This document shows, in pieces, positions 1 to 5,200 of a stretch of 5,935 nucleotides of DNA. Under the pieces are notes generated by a model, which saw only the letters and a list, made by a program, of their open reading frames with translations, searched no databases and was not told the origin of the DNA. Origin of the DNA: Ruminococcus sp. (GTDB lineage Bacteria; Bacillota; Clostridia; Oscillospirales; Acutalibacteraceae); the NCBI GenBank assembly GCA_023667385.1, contig JAMPAE010000102.1:1-5935 (forward strand), given 5' to 3'. The position numbers were made by a program, and so were the translations under genes. Each line of letters begins with the position of its first letter. Positions within the stretch are counted from its first letter, which is position 1.

Positions 1-1
1 C

Positions 2-67
2 GAAGGATATATTGACTTCAATAAATATAACAGAATGATTGCGAGCATATCAAAAATAAAGAACTGA
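2..67 (+). CDS. 3' end of an unidentified gene (partial)
   Basis: The frame from base 2 is open to a TGA at 65-67 and gives 21 residues, EGYIDFNKYNRMIASISKIKN; the other two forward frames stop within the first 45 bases. The peptide is short and I do not recognise it with confidence. Its pattern, GYID followed by an aromatic residue and a basic helix, resembles the end of small SHOCT-like proteins that sit just before the recombinase in some clostridial elements, but that is a weak inference. It precedes the recombinase promoter by about 55 bp. Confidence 0.35.
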   Translation, partial: EGYIDFNKYNRMIASISKIKN

Positions 68-121
68 CAACAAAATAATGAAAAGTAGGGATTGATTTCA
101 TAGCAATTCTTGCTTTTCTTA

Positions 122-149
122 TTGACTTTGAAATTCGGTATGGTATAAT
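122..149 (+). promoter_or_regulatory. Sigma-A promoter of the recombinase gene (extended -10)
   Basis: A -35 box TTGACT (122-127) is followed after 16 bp by a perfect TATAAT (144-149). TGG at 141-143 supplies the TGn extension. The expected transcript start is near 156, leaving a leader of about 25 nt with an AGGAAGAGGTG ribosome-binding region before the ATG at 181. The recombinase thus has its own strong housekeeping-type promoter inside the element, so expression should not depend on host promoters at the insertion site. Confidence 0.8.
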
Positions 150-180
150 CATCATATATCATCGTAGGAAGAGGTGCGCT

Positions 181-1860
181 ATGGATATTTACAGTATAGC
201 AAATCAAATGAAGATGGAACGAAAAACCATTTTTGACCTGAGAATCAAGGTAACATTTTATGCTCGTGTATCAACTACCAGAGAGGAACAGGAAAATTCA
301 ATAGAAAACCAAATCTCTTTCTTTACACAAATGATACAGGACAATACGAATTGGACTTATGTTGAAGGTTACGTTGATCGTATTAGAGGCGAAAGTGCCG
401 AAAATAGAACTGAATTTATGCGAATGATTGAAGATGGCAAGGATGGTAAATTTGATTTAGTATTGACGAAAGAGGTAAGCCGATTTGCCAGAAACACAAT
501 TGACAGTTTGACATATACTAGAGAGTTGCTTAGAGCTGGTGTTGGCGTATTCTTCCAAAATGATAACATATGCACTATCGACACTGATAGTGAGCTTAGA
601 TTAACAATCATGTCAAGTATAGCAGCCGATGAGGTTCGGAAATTATCAGAACGTGTAAGATGGGGACATAAACGTTCAATAGAGAATGGAAGAGTTGGTG
701 GTAATAACCGCATTTTTGGATATGACAAAGATCATTGCAAGTTAAAAATCAATGAAAAAGAAGCTGCGATGGTTAGATTGATATTTGATTTATATTCAAC
801 CGGAGATTATAGTTCTCGAAAAATTGAGAATGTTCTTTATGAAAAAGGATATAGAAGTAGAAACGGAACAAGAATACACCATAATACGATAAATGGCATT
901 ATTCAAAATCCCAAATATAAAGGATTTTACTGTGGCAACAAAACTAAAATAGTTGATTATCGAACCAAGGAACAGAAATTTCTCTCAGAAGATCAATGGG
1001 TAATGTATAAAGATGAAACAGGACAAGTTGTACCTGCAATAGTTTCAGAAGAAATCTGGGAAAAGTGCAACGAAATTTACAGAGAAAGAAGTAAGATAGT
1101 AAAAGATAAAGGACGCTCAATAAAAGATAAAAGCGTTCTCACGGGTAAAATATGGTGTGCTGCCCATGATAAACCTTATTGGAGAACCTCGTATTCAAAT
1201 AGTCAATCTAAAGGACAACCAATATATCAATGGATTTGTAGCGAAAAGAAACGGTTTGGTGCAAAGACGTGTGCCTCTTTTGCTATTTTAGAAGATGAAC
1301 TGTACTTTATGTTGTCTGATATGTTTAAAGATATAGCTGAGAACTTACAAGATTATATCAAAACATTTCTAAACATATATAAAGAAACAAATGTTGAAGA
1401 TAATATGAAAAAACAGATTGATTCTTTAAAAGGGCAATTAGTTAAGGAAAATAGCAAAAGAGAAAAGCTTTTAGAATTATACATGGACGGCAACATAAGT
1501 AAAGGTGAATTTGTTAAACGCAATTCTCAATGTACTATTTTGATTACAGATTTAGAAAACGAAATATCGGCACTTGAAGAAAAAAATAACAATGATGCCG
1601 ATTATGTTAAATCAATTAAGAAGATTGAAGCTTATTTCTTAACGATGTATGATGTAAATTCAAACATGACCAAAGAACAGGTCGATGAAATGACTAAAAC
1701 GATAATAGATAGAATTTATGTAATACCGGTTAGCAAGCATTCAATGAAGCTTGAGGTAAGATTAAAAACAGGTGCTGTTGAGAATTTGAATTACGAACAT
1801 CTCAGTCGGCGTTCTGGACACATCTTTTTGACCATCTGTCCGCCGATAGAACCTGCCTGA
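181..1860 (+). CDS. Large serine recombinase (site-specific integrase) of the element
   Basis: Catalyses integration and excision of the element by serine-linked strand exchange at short attachment sites. The N-terminal resolvase domain (about residues 23-165) has YARVS with the nucleophile Ser31 and Arg29, and the SRFARN motif at 100-105 carrying further active-site arginines. A recombinase domain follows (about 175-300, with GYDKD and the NPKYKGFY segment), then a zinc ribbon (about 318-368; Cys326, His329, Cys353, Cys364, where the second ligand is His rather than the usual Cys). Next comes a charged coiled coil (about 405-470) and a C-terminal region ending in RRSGHIF. The length of 559 fits the large serine class. 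The ATG at 181 has a purine-rich ribosome-binding region and a good promoter; the next Met (codon 10) has neither. The final residues, LTICPPIEPA, are encoded by the antisense strand of the host SASP gene, so the C-terminus depends on where the element sits. Codon use is AT-rich compared with the genes to the right. Confidence 0.93.
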   Translation: MDIYSIANQMKMERKTIFDLRIKVTFYARVSTTREEQENSIENQISFFTQMIQDNTNWTYVEGYVDRIRGESAENRTEFMRMIEDGKDGKFDLVLTKEVSRFARNTIDSLTYTRELLRAGVGVFFQNDNICTIDTDSELRLTIMSSIAADEVRKLSERVRWGHKRSIENGRVGGNNRIFGYDKDHCKLKINEKEAAMVRLIFDLYSTGDYSSRKIENVLYEKGYRSRNGTRIHHNTINGIIQNPKYKGFYCGNKTKIVDYRTKEQKFLSEDQWVMYKDETGQVVPAIVSEEIWEKCNEIYRERSKIVKDKGRSIKDKSVLTGKIWCAAHDKPYWRTSYSNSQSKGQPIYQWICSEKKRFGAKTCASFAILEDELYFMLSDMFKDIAENLQDYIKTFLNIYKETNVEDNMKKQIDSLKGQLVKENSKREKLLELYMDGNISKGEFVKRNSQCTILITDLENEISALEEKNNNDADYVKSIKKIEAYFLTMYDVNSNMTKEQVDEMTKTIIDRIYVIPVSKHSMKLEVRLKTGAVENLNYEHLSRRSGHIFLTICPPIEPA

Positions 1861-1991
1861 CGAGAAGTAAGGTCGCCGTTATAACCCTGCTTGAGGTTTA
1901 CACCAACTTCAGCTGCAGCTTCCATCTTGAATCTGTCGAGAGCTTCACGTGCTTCGGGAACCATGCCCTTTGAGCTACCATTCTTAGACAT
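1791..1991 (-). CDS. Alpha/beta-type small acid-soluble spore protein, C-terminus replaced by element sequence
   Basis: SASPs of this type coat and protect DNA in the forespore and dormant spore and are degraded by the Gpr protease on germination. The 66-residue product shows both family signatures: MEAAAEVGVNLKQGYNGDL around residues 23-41, including the acidic Gpr-cleavage region, and SRQAGSIGGQMVKKM at 43-57. Homologues usually continue after KKM with a short acidic or glutamine-rich tail; here CPERRLRCS and a stop follow, encoded inside the integrated element. The start is the ATG at 1991, with AAGGAG at 2000-2005 and 8 nt of spacing; an in-frame GTG at 2000 lies within that ribosome binding site. 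The DNA-binding core is intact, so the protein may still work, but it gains two cysteines (residues 58 and 65) and several arginines. It overlaps the recombinase tail to tail by 70 bp. No clear sigma-G promoter was found. Confidence 0.9.
   Translation of the reverse strand: MSKNGSSKGMVPEAREALDRFKMEAAAEVGVNLKQGYNGDLTSRQAGSIGGQMVKKMCPERRLRCS
1816..1830. other. Attachment-site junction (attL/attR) between element and spore-protein gene
   Basis: Reading the SASP gene leftwards, family identity ends with GQMVKKM (Met57 at 1821-1823) and switches to CPERRLRCS. Reading the recombinase rightwards, element-like sequence ends with RRSGHIF (Phe549 at 1825-1827) and continues on the reverse complement of SASP codons. 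The shared block, CATCTTT at 1821-1827, is therefore the likely crossover core: it spells the antisense of the KKM codons and could equally encode the recombinase's IF. Large serine recombinases typically use a short core of this kind with flanks that differ between attB and attP. The core is inferred from the two frames alone; the other junction is not visible. Confidence 0.65.
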
Positions 1992-2038
1992 ACTTAACAC
2001 TCCTTATCAACTGTTTTCTTGCGTTTGCATTAATTATT

Positions 2039-2052
2039 GTGATTAAAATCAC
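2039..2052. promoter_or_regulatory. 14-bp perfect palindrome upstream of the SASP gene (CRP/FNR-like)
   Basis: GTGATT-AA-AATCAC is a perfect inverted repeat 48-61 bp upstream of the SASP start codon. Including one flanking base on each side, TGTGATTAAAATCACT matches the TGTGA-N6-TCACA consensus of CRP/FNR-family regulators at nine of ten half-site bases. It lies between the SASP gene and the terminator of the gene upstream. It could be an operator or a chance palindrome in AT-rich DNA; no such regulator gene is in the window. Confidence 0.35.
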
Positions 2053-2113
2053 TAAATATATTAATGGAAATTTTTGAGTTGATTTTATTTGTAATGTTAA
2101 TTGTCAATATAAC

Positions 2114-2151
2114 AAAACTCAACCGCAGTCAAACAACCACGGTTGAGTTTT
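2114..2151 (-). terminator. Intrinsic terminator after the redox-disulfide protein gene
   Basis: AAAACTCAACCG (2114-2125) pairs perfectly with CGGTTGAGTTTT (2140-2151), giving a 12-bp stem with a 14-nt loop. Read on the minus strand it is followed by TTTTGTTATATT, a fair U-rich tail, and it begins about 22 bp past the TGA of the gene at 2174-2377. It separates that gene from the SASP gene, which therefore needs its own promoter. Confidence 0.8.
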
Positions 2152-2173
2152 TCGGTTGACTTTAATCATGTAA

Positions 2174-2377
2174 TCATGCTTTGCTTGCAAGATATTCCTG
2201 AATCTTTGCAAGAACTTCGTCTGCATTAAGACCGTGAACCATGCAGGCTTCTTCAAGAGATTCGCCGACTGATGACGGGCAGCCAACGCAGTGCATACCT
2301 GACTGCATAAGAACCATTGCAATTCCGCTGTCAAATTCAAGCATATCGCCCATAATAGTCTTTTTTGTGATTTCCAT
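2174..2377 (-). CDS. Redox-disulfide domain protein (DUF1858 / hybrid-cluster-protein-associated family)
   Basis: A 67-residue protein with the hallmarks of the small DUF1858-type family found with, or fused to, hybrid cluster (prismane) proteins in anaerobes. The helix-loop pattern is ITKKTIMGDML, then GMHCVGCPSS with a CxxC pair (Cys30, Cys33), then a third cysteine in EEACMVHGL (Cys45) and a C-terminal helix. The CxxC is thought to be a redox disulfide or metal-binding pair; the biochemical role is not well established. The protein should be cytoplasmic, as no signal or membrane segment is present. The ATG at 2377 has CTCCTTTT opposite (AAAAGGAG, 9 nt spacing). It is monocistronic: its own promoter lies at 2420-2447 and a terminator at 2114-2151. 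No hybrid cluster protein gene is adjacent here. Confidence 0.85.
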   Translation of the reverse strand: MEITKKTIMGDMLEFDSGIAMVLMQSGMHCVGCPSSVGESLEEACMVHGLNADEVLAKIQEYLASKA

Positions 2378-2419
2378 GTTTGTTAACTCCTTTTAAACTT
2401 CAATAGCATTATTAATTAG

Positions 2420-2447
2420 ATTATACCCATTATTGTGAAAAATACAA
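2420..2447 (-). promoter_or_regulatory. Sigma-A promoter of the redox-disulfide protein gene
   Basis: On the minus strand, TTGTAT (2447-2442) is separated by 16 bp from a perfect TATAAT (2425-2420). The predicted start is near 2413, about 36 nt before the ATG. The -35 box matches only its TTG, so the promoter may be moderate or need an activator. Confidence 0.6.
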
Positions 2448-2458
2448 GTGTTTTAGCG

Positions 2459-2490
2459 TGAAAATGCAGTTGTTTTATTTTGCATTTTCA
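2459..2490. repeat. 10-bp inverted repeat over the end of the cytidylate kinase-like gene
   Basis: TGAAAATGCA (2459-2468) and TGCATTTTCA (2481-2490) form a perfect 10-bp stem with a 12-nt loop. The right arm is inside the last codons of the kinase-like gene and its TAA sits in the loop. On the minus strand the stem is followed by CGCTAAAAC, not a U-run, so it is not a canonical intrinsic terminator. It may still protect the 3' end of the transcript or contribute to termination, since no other terminator is seen before the next promoter. Confidence 0.5.
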
Positions 2491-3098
2491 TCAAACCAAC
2501 TCAGTGCGTAAGCTCCAATTGCAGGAATGATGCTTTTTATGTTTGAGTTTGTGGTGTTGACACAAAGATGATAGCTTTCTTTTGCGCCCCATGCGCTGTC
2601 GGTGAGCAGGCTGCGGTTTGCTGAGCGTCCTGAGTCTATTTTCTTGATTTTACGAACAAGTTCTCGGTCGGTGAGATTTTCATTTTCAGGTGCACGTTTT
2701 TTGCAGCGTTCAACTTTGGCGTCCATGTCGGCATATACAAAAATATTGAGCGGATTATATTGCTTCAAAATCACATCTGCCGAACGTCCGACAATGACAA
2801 AATCTCTGCCTTTTTTTGCAAGCTCTGAAATGAATTCCTGTTCGGCAACCATGATTTTTGTGTAATTTTGCTGTGCAGTGTCAAGATAAGAAAAAGTTCT
2901 GGCGAAAGTGAACAGAAAACTTTTCGGAATACCTTTTTCGCTCATGGATTCAACATAATTTGCGTTAAAATCGCTTTTGTCAGCCACCGCCGTGATGATT
3001 TCACGGTCATAATAGTCAAAGCCGAGCTCGTCAGCAAGCCTTTTTCCAAGTTCACGGCCGCCGCTGGCAAACTCTCTGCTGATTGTTATAATTCTCAT
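2475..3098 (-). CDS. Cytidylate kinase-like family protein
   Basis: A 207-residue cytoplasmic P-loop-type protein of the cytidylate kinase-like family (AAA_26 type), common in Clostridia alongside the true CMP kinase. Seen in the sequence: an N-terminal ISREFASGGRELGKRLADEL (residues 6-25), where GSGGREIG replaces the classical Walker A; LGFDYYDREII (25-35); VIVGRSADVIL (101-111), a conserved nucleotide-fold strand; NIFVYADMDAKVERCKKR (118-135), matching the LID-region arginines; and a C-terminal helix. The family is inferred to phosphorylate a nucleotide or related small molecule, but most members have no assigned substrate. The start is set by AGGAGG at 3106-3111, 7 nt before the ATG at 3098; the open frame extends upstream to 3191 but runs through the promoter. 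It is likely transcribed alone from the promoter at 3145-3173. Confidence 0.88.
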   Translation of the reverse strand: MRIITISREFASGGRELGKRLADELGFDYYDREIITAVADKSDFNANYVESMSEKGIPKSFLFTFARTFSYLDTAQQNYTKIMVAEQEFISELAKKGRDFVIVGRSADVILKQYNPLNIFVYADMDAKVERCKKRAPENENLTDRELVRKIKKIDSGRSANRSLLTDSAWGAKESYHLCVNTTNSNIKSIIPAIGAYALSWFDENAK

Positions 3099-3113
3099 AG
3101 ATGTTCCTCCTTT

Positions 3114-3138
3114 GAAAAGCATTTTGAAATCGCTTTTC
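3114..3138 (-). other. Hairpin at the 5' end of the cytidylate kinase-like transcript
   Basis: GAAAAGC-ATTT (3114-3124) pairs with AAAT-C-GCTTTTC (3127-3138) around a 2-nt TG loop with one bulged C: an 11-bp stem. The promoter predicts transcription starting at about 3138-3140, so the mRNA would begin with this stem, followed closely by the AGGAGG ribosome binding site. Such 5'-terminal stems are known to stabilise bacterial mRNAs. That role here is inference; an operator for a DNA-binding protein is an alternative. Confidence 0.55.
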
Positions 3139-3144
3139 ATCTTT

Positions 3145-3173
3145 ATTATAGTTTTACCGCCGATTAAAGTCAA
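3145..3173 (-). promoter_or_regulatory. Sigma-A promoter of the cytidylate kinase-like gene
   Basis: On the minus strand TTGACT (3173-3168), a 17-bp spacer and a perfect TATAAT (3150-3145) make a near-consensus housekeeping promoter. The expected start at about 3138 gives a leader of about 40 nt. The spacing and strength suggest constitutive expression independent of the LysR gene upstream. Confidence 0.85.
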
Positions 3174-3258
3174 GTTTTTTGGTATGCGCACAAGGCTGTG
3201 CCTGCCTTTTATGATATATGCCGCCCAAGAAAACTGAAATGATTTTGCGGCGTGGAAA

Positions 3259-4137
3259 TCAGGCTTCTTTTTGCGCAGAAATGAAGTAATCTTTCAAAAA
3301 ATCGAAAAAGTCAACAACAACGCCTGAATCAATTTTGTTTTGTTTATAGTCAATGATAATATCTCTGCGGCAGATTGGATCGGAAATATCGAGCAGAACA
3401 ACTTTGTCTGTTCCGATTTCGCCCCACGTAAATTCAGGCCAAAACCCAATGCCGATGTTTGCGGCAATCATGTTACGAACAGCGGCAGGACTGTCGCTTT
3501 CAAAAATGATCCTCGGTTCGAATCCTGCGTGACGGCAGTATCTGTCGCAAATCCAGCGCAGTTGACGTGAACCCATGAGGCTGATGAAACCCTCATCCTT
3601 GACATCCGCCAGCCTGACGGATGTCATTTTTGCAAAGCGGTGAGTGTTCGGCACGGCGAGGAAGATTTTCTCTGTGCAGCCGAAAATGTTTTCAGGGTTT
3701 TCTTCAGGCAGTTGATAAAACAAATGCGTTGTAACTCCGATGTCATAAAGCTGTCCCTCGGTGCTTTGCATGAACTGAAAGTTGACCTCATCGTGAATCT
3801 TTTTATATTCAATGATGGCTTCGGTGACAATTTTCGATGCTGCAAGAACGTTCAGGTGAATTGTATCACTTTCAAGCTTTGCCATCGTTTGAAGCTGATT
3901 CGGGATTGAGTCAAATTCATCCATGAGCGGTTCAAGCTTCTTTTGCAGATATTTTCCGTATTCAGTCAGCATGATGTTTCTGCCCTTTGAAACAAACAGC
4001 GGAACTCGCAGATCTTTTTCAAGGCGGTGAATTGCCTGGGTGAGGGCAGGCTGGGCAATGTGCAGTTTTTCTGCGCTTTTGGTGATGTGCTGAGTTTTTG
4101 CAACTTCAAGAAAATAGCGTATTTGTGTAAGCTCCAT
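3259..4137 (-). CDS. LysR-type transcriptional regulator
   Basis: A 292-residue regulator of the usual LysR size. The N-terminal winged helix-turn-helix (about residues 1-60) is textbook: MELTQIRYFLEVAKTQHITK, then SAEKLHIAQPALTQAIHRLE as the HTH, then LRVPLFVSKGRNIMLTEYG. A linker helix follows (60-90), then the effector-binding domain (about 92-285) with IFLAVPNTHRF (158-168) and IAANIGIGFWP (225-234) as typical strands. The first lobe looks compact, with little sequence between the FQFMQST strand and YDIGV. The ATG at 4137 is chosen because AAGGAG (4144-4149) lies 6 nt upstream and MELxxLRYF is the family start; an upstream in-frame start at 4200 would lie in the leader. It is transcribed divergently from the PQ-loop/SGNH operon, so it probably controls that operon and itself. 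The ligand is unknown. No clear terminator follows before the next promoter. Confidence 0.95.
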   Translation of the reverse strand: MELTQIRYFLEVAKTQHITKSAEKLHIAQPALTQAIHRLEKDLRVPLFVSKGRNIMLTEYGKYLQKKLEPLMDEFDSIPNQLQTMAKLESDTIHLNVLAASKIVTEAIIEYKKIHDEVNFQFMQSTEGQLYDIGVTTHLFYQLPEENPENIFGCTEKIFLAVPNTHRFAKMTSVRLADVKDEGFISLMGSRQLRWICDRYCRHAGFEPRIIFESDSPAAVRNMIAANIGIGFWPEFTWGEIGTDKVVLLDISDPICRRDIIIDYKQNKIDSGVVVDFFDFLKDYFISAQKEA

Positions 4138-4202
4138 GACGTTCTCCTTGTGAAACTTCAATAAAAATTCATAAAAGTCTGTCGGATTTCTATAATACAT
4201 AA

Positions 4203-4217
4203 CTCACGTGTTATGAG
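4203..4217. promoter_or_regulatory. Candidate LysR binding site (T-N11-A dyad)
   Basis: CTCA-CGTGTTA-TGAG is a perfect dyad with the T-N11-A spacing of LysR boxes (T at 4204, A at 4216), extended to AACTCA/TGAGTT. An overlapping dyad, CATAAC/GTTATG (4198-4203 and 4210-4215), lies in the same place. The centre at 4210 is about 62 bp upstream of the predicted start of the operon beginning at 4298, where LysR recruitment sites normally sit. It is also about 10 bp downstream of the predicted LysR transcript start, consistent with autorepression. Confidence 0.6.
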
Positions 4218-4227
4218 TTTTATAAAT

Positions 4228-4256
4228 ATTATATATTAGACATTATGAATTGTCAA
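4228..4256 (-). promoter_or_regulatory. Consensus sigma-A promoter of the LysR gene
   Basis: On the minus strand TTGACA (4256-4251), 17 bp and TATAAT (4233-4228) match the full consensus at every position. The expected start is near 4221, with a leader of about 84 nt. So strong a promoter for a regulator gene suggests that it is held down, and the dyad at 4203-4217 lies just past the start. Confidence 0.85.
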
Positions 4257-4265
4257 TGCTATAAT
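4236..4265 (+). promoter_or_regulatory. Promoter of the PQ-loop/SGNH operon
   Basis: TGC-TATAAT (4257-4265) is a perfect extended -10 box. The best -35 is a poor TTAGAC (4236-4241) at 18 bp spacing. The expected start is near 4272. Its core is interleaved with the divergent LysR promoter: the LysR -35 occupies 4251-4256, directly next to this -10, so the two polymerases should compete. A weak -35 behind a good -10 fits an activator-dependent promoter. Confidence 0.7.
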
Positions 4266-4297
4266 ATGCCTGTAATCAAATCAAGGGAGGGTTTCCA

Positions 4298-4636
4298 ATG
4301 ACAGCAGCAGAAATACTTGAAGCGGCAATGCTCATTTGCTTCGGATTTTCATGGCCGATGTCCGTCTGGAAAAACATCAAAGCAAAATCCGCAAAAAACA
4401 TGAGTCTGCCGTTCATCATGCTCATCTGTTCAGGCTACGTTGCAGGAATTGCCGCAAAGCTTATCACTCATAATTTAAGCTATGTGCTTGTGGTGTATTT
4501 TATTAATCTTGCAATTGTTTCCGCAAACGTTGTTGTCTATTTCGTCAACAAGAAATATGACAAAACAACTGAACAAAAGAGCAAAATTCAAATTATTGAA
4601 AATCAGGTATTAAACAGAAAGGTGACTTCAAAATGA
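4298..4636 (+). CDS. PQ-loop / SemiSWEET-like small membrane protein
   Basis: A 112-residue protein with three predicted membrane segments (about residues 5-25, 37-57 and 60-83) and a basic, polar C-terminal tail. The pattern fits one triple-helix bundle of the PQ-loop/SWEET superfamily. The first helix ends in FSWPMSVWKNIKAKSAKNMS, matching the PQ-motif loop (Pro20, then a K/R-x-K-S segment and a conserved Ser before helix 2), and Asn70 lies in helix 3 at the position of the conserved Asn. SemiSWEETs dimerise to move sugars; the substrate here is unknown and it may not be a sugar. AGGGAGG lies 7 nt before the ATG. Its last codon overlaps the next gene's ATG (ATGA), so the two are translationally coupled. 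It is the first gene of the operon facing the LysR gene. Confidence 0.7.
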   Translation: MTAAEILEAAMLICFGFSWPMSVWKNIKAKSAKNMSLPFIMLICSGYVAGIAAKLITHNLSYVLVVYFINLAIVSANVVVYFVNKKYDKTTEQKSKIQIIENQVLNRKVTSK

Positions 4637-5163
4637 ATAATTATCAGCAAATCAATCAGGTCGCAAAGCCAAACGGAATTGTTTTCTTAGGTTCAAGCTA
4701 TTTGCATGAGCTTCCGCTGTGTGAGCTTGCACAGGATTTTGAAACAGATTTACCCGTTCACAACCGCAGCATTGACGGCATGACAATTGAAAATGTTTGC
4801 GATAATCTTGAAAGCTGCGTAGTTGAGCTTGACCCGTCAAAGGTGTTCATCAGCATTGGTGATGAGGACGTTAAGAACCCCGAACTGAACGTTGAAAAAT
4901 TCATCGAAAAATATCAGTGGCTGCTTTATACACTTCATAACAGAAGCAAGGCGAAAATTTACATCGTTTCTGTTTTGTCGCCGCTTCCGGCTGCCTCGCT
5001 GATTAATGAAAAGCTGAAAAAGCTTGCAAGGGAAACCGGCTGTCAGTATATTGACGCCGCTCAGGCAATCAGGGCAGAAAAGCCGATGCTCCGCCTGTTC
5101 GATATTCTCCGCATTTATATGAGAAACCATCCGATTACCTTTCGTGAAGCCATGAGAGTGTAA
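4633..5163 (+). CDS. Divergent SGNH/GDSL-hydrolase-like protein
   Basis: A 176-residue soluble protein without signal peptide, with the start of an SGNH (GDSL) fold. IVFLGSSYL (16-24) corresponds to block I, with Ser22 at the nucleophile position; NRSIDGMT (44-51) corresponds to block II with its glycine; VFISIGDED (71-79) sits where block III normally has GxND. Here the catalytic-type Asn is replaced by Glu78. The usual DxxH of block V is not evident; the C-terminus instead reads LRIYMRNHPITFREAM (159-174). Active SGNH enzymes deacylate or hydrolyse esters; with these changes the protein may be inactive, or may use a different site in a distinct subfamily. I see no frameshift: no alternative frame restores DxxH. 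It starts at ATG 4633 overlapping the upstream stop by 4 bp and is followed by a strong terminator, so it closes the operon. A cytoplasmic partner of the PQ-loop protein is the likely context. Confidence 0.65.
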   Translation: MNNYQQINQVAKPNGIVFLGSSYLHELPLCELAQDFETDLPVHNRSIDGMTIENVCDNLESCVVELDPSKVFISIGDEDVKNPELNVEKFIEKYQWLLYTLHNRSKAKIYIVSVLSPLPAASLINEKLKKLARETGCQYIDAAQAIRAEKPMLRLFDILRIYMRNHPITFREAMRV

Positions 5164-5200
5164 TTGTTGATAATTGACAACATCAACACTGAATAAACCA

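Larger units (their letters stand above)
1..1825 (+). mobile_element. Right end of an integrated serine-recombinase element
   Basis: Everything left of about 1825 appears to belong to an element integrated into the 3' end of a host spore-protein gene. The sequence shows a large serine recombinase at the extreme end of the element, and a SASP frame whose recognisable part stops abruptly at the codons for KKM (1821-1829) and continues into unrelated sequence. The element half is visibly more AT-rich than the host genes to the right. Elements of the Tn4451/TndX class and many clostridial ICEs and prophages carry their large serine recombinase next to an attachment end. Whether this one is a transposon, ICE or prophage cannot be told, because the cargo and the other junction are outside the window. 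The exact boundary is uncertain by about 10 bp. Confidence 0.75.

Noticed and set aside
79..118. GAAAAG...CTTTTC as a terminator for the partial gene at the left edge
   Set aside because: It has only six paired bases around a 28-nt loop, too weak to call.
2060..2091. Sigma-G-like promoter for the SASP gene (CATTAAT with CAAATA upstream, minus strand)
   Set aside because: Neither box matches the sigma-G consensus well and the 19-bp spacing is off. Forespore control is expected from the family, but I cannot show it here.
2602..3167. Plus-strand open frames opposite the cytidylate kinase-like gene
   Set aside because: They have no ribosome binding sites or family resemblance and lie across a clear conserved gene and its promoter.
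3188..3201. Small hairpin GCACA-aggc-TGTGC as the LysR terminator
   Set aside because: The stem is only 5 bp and, on the minus strand, it is followed by A-rich rather than U-rich sequence.
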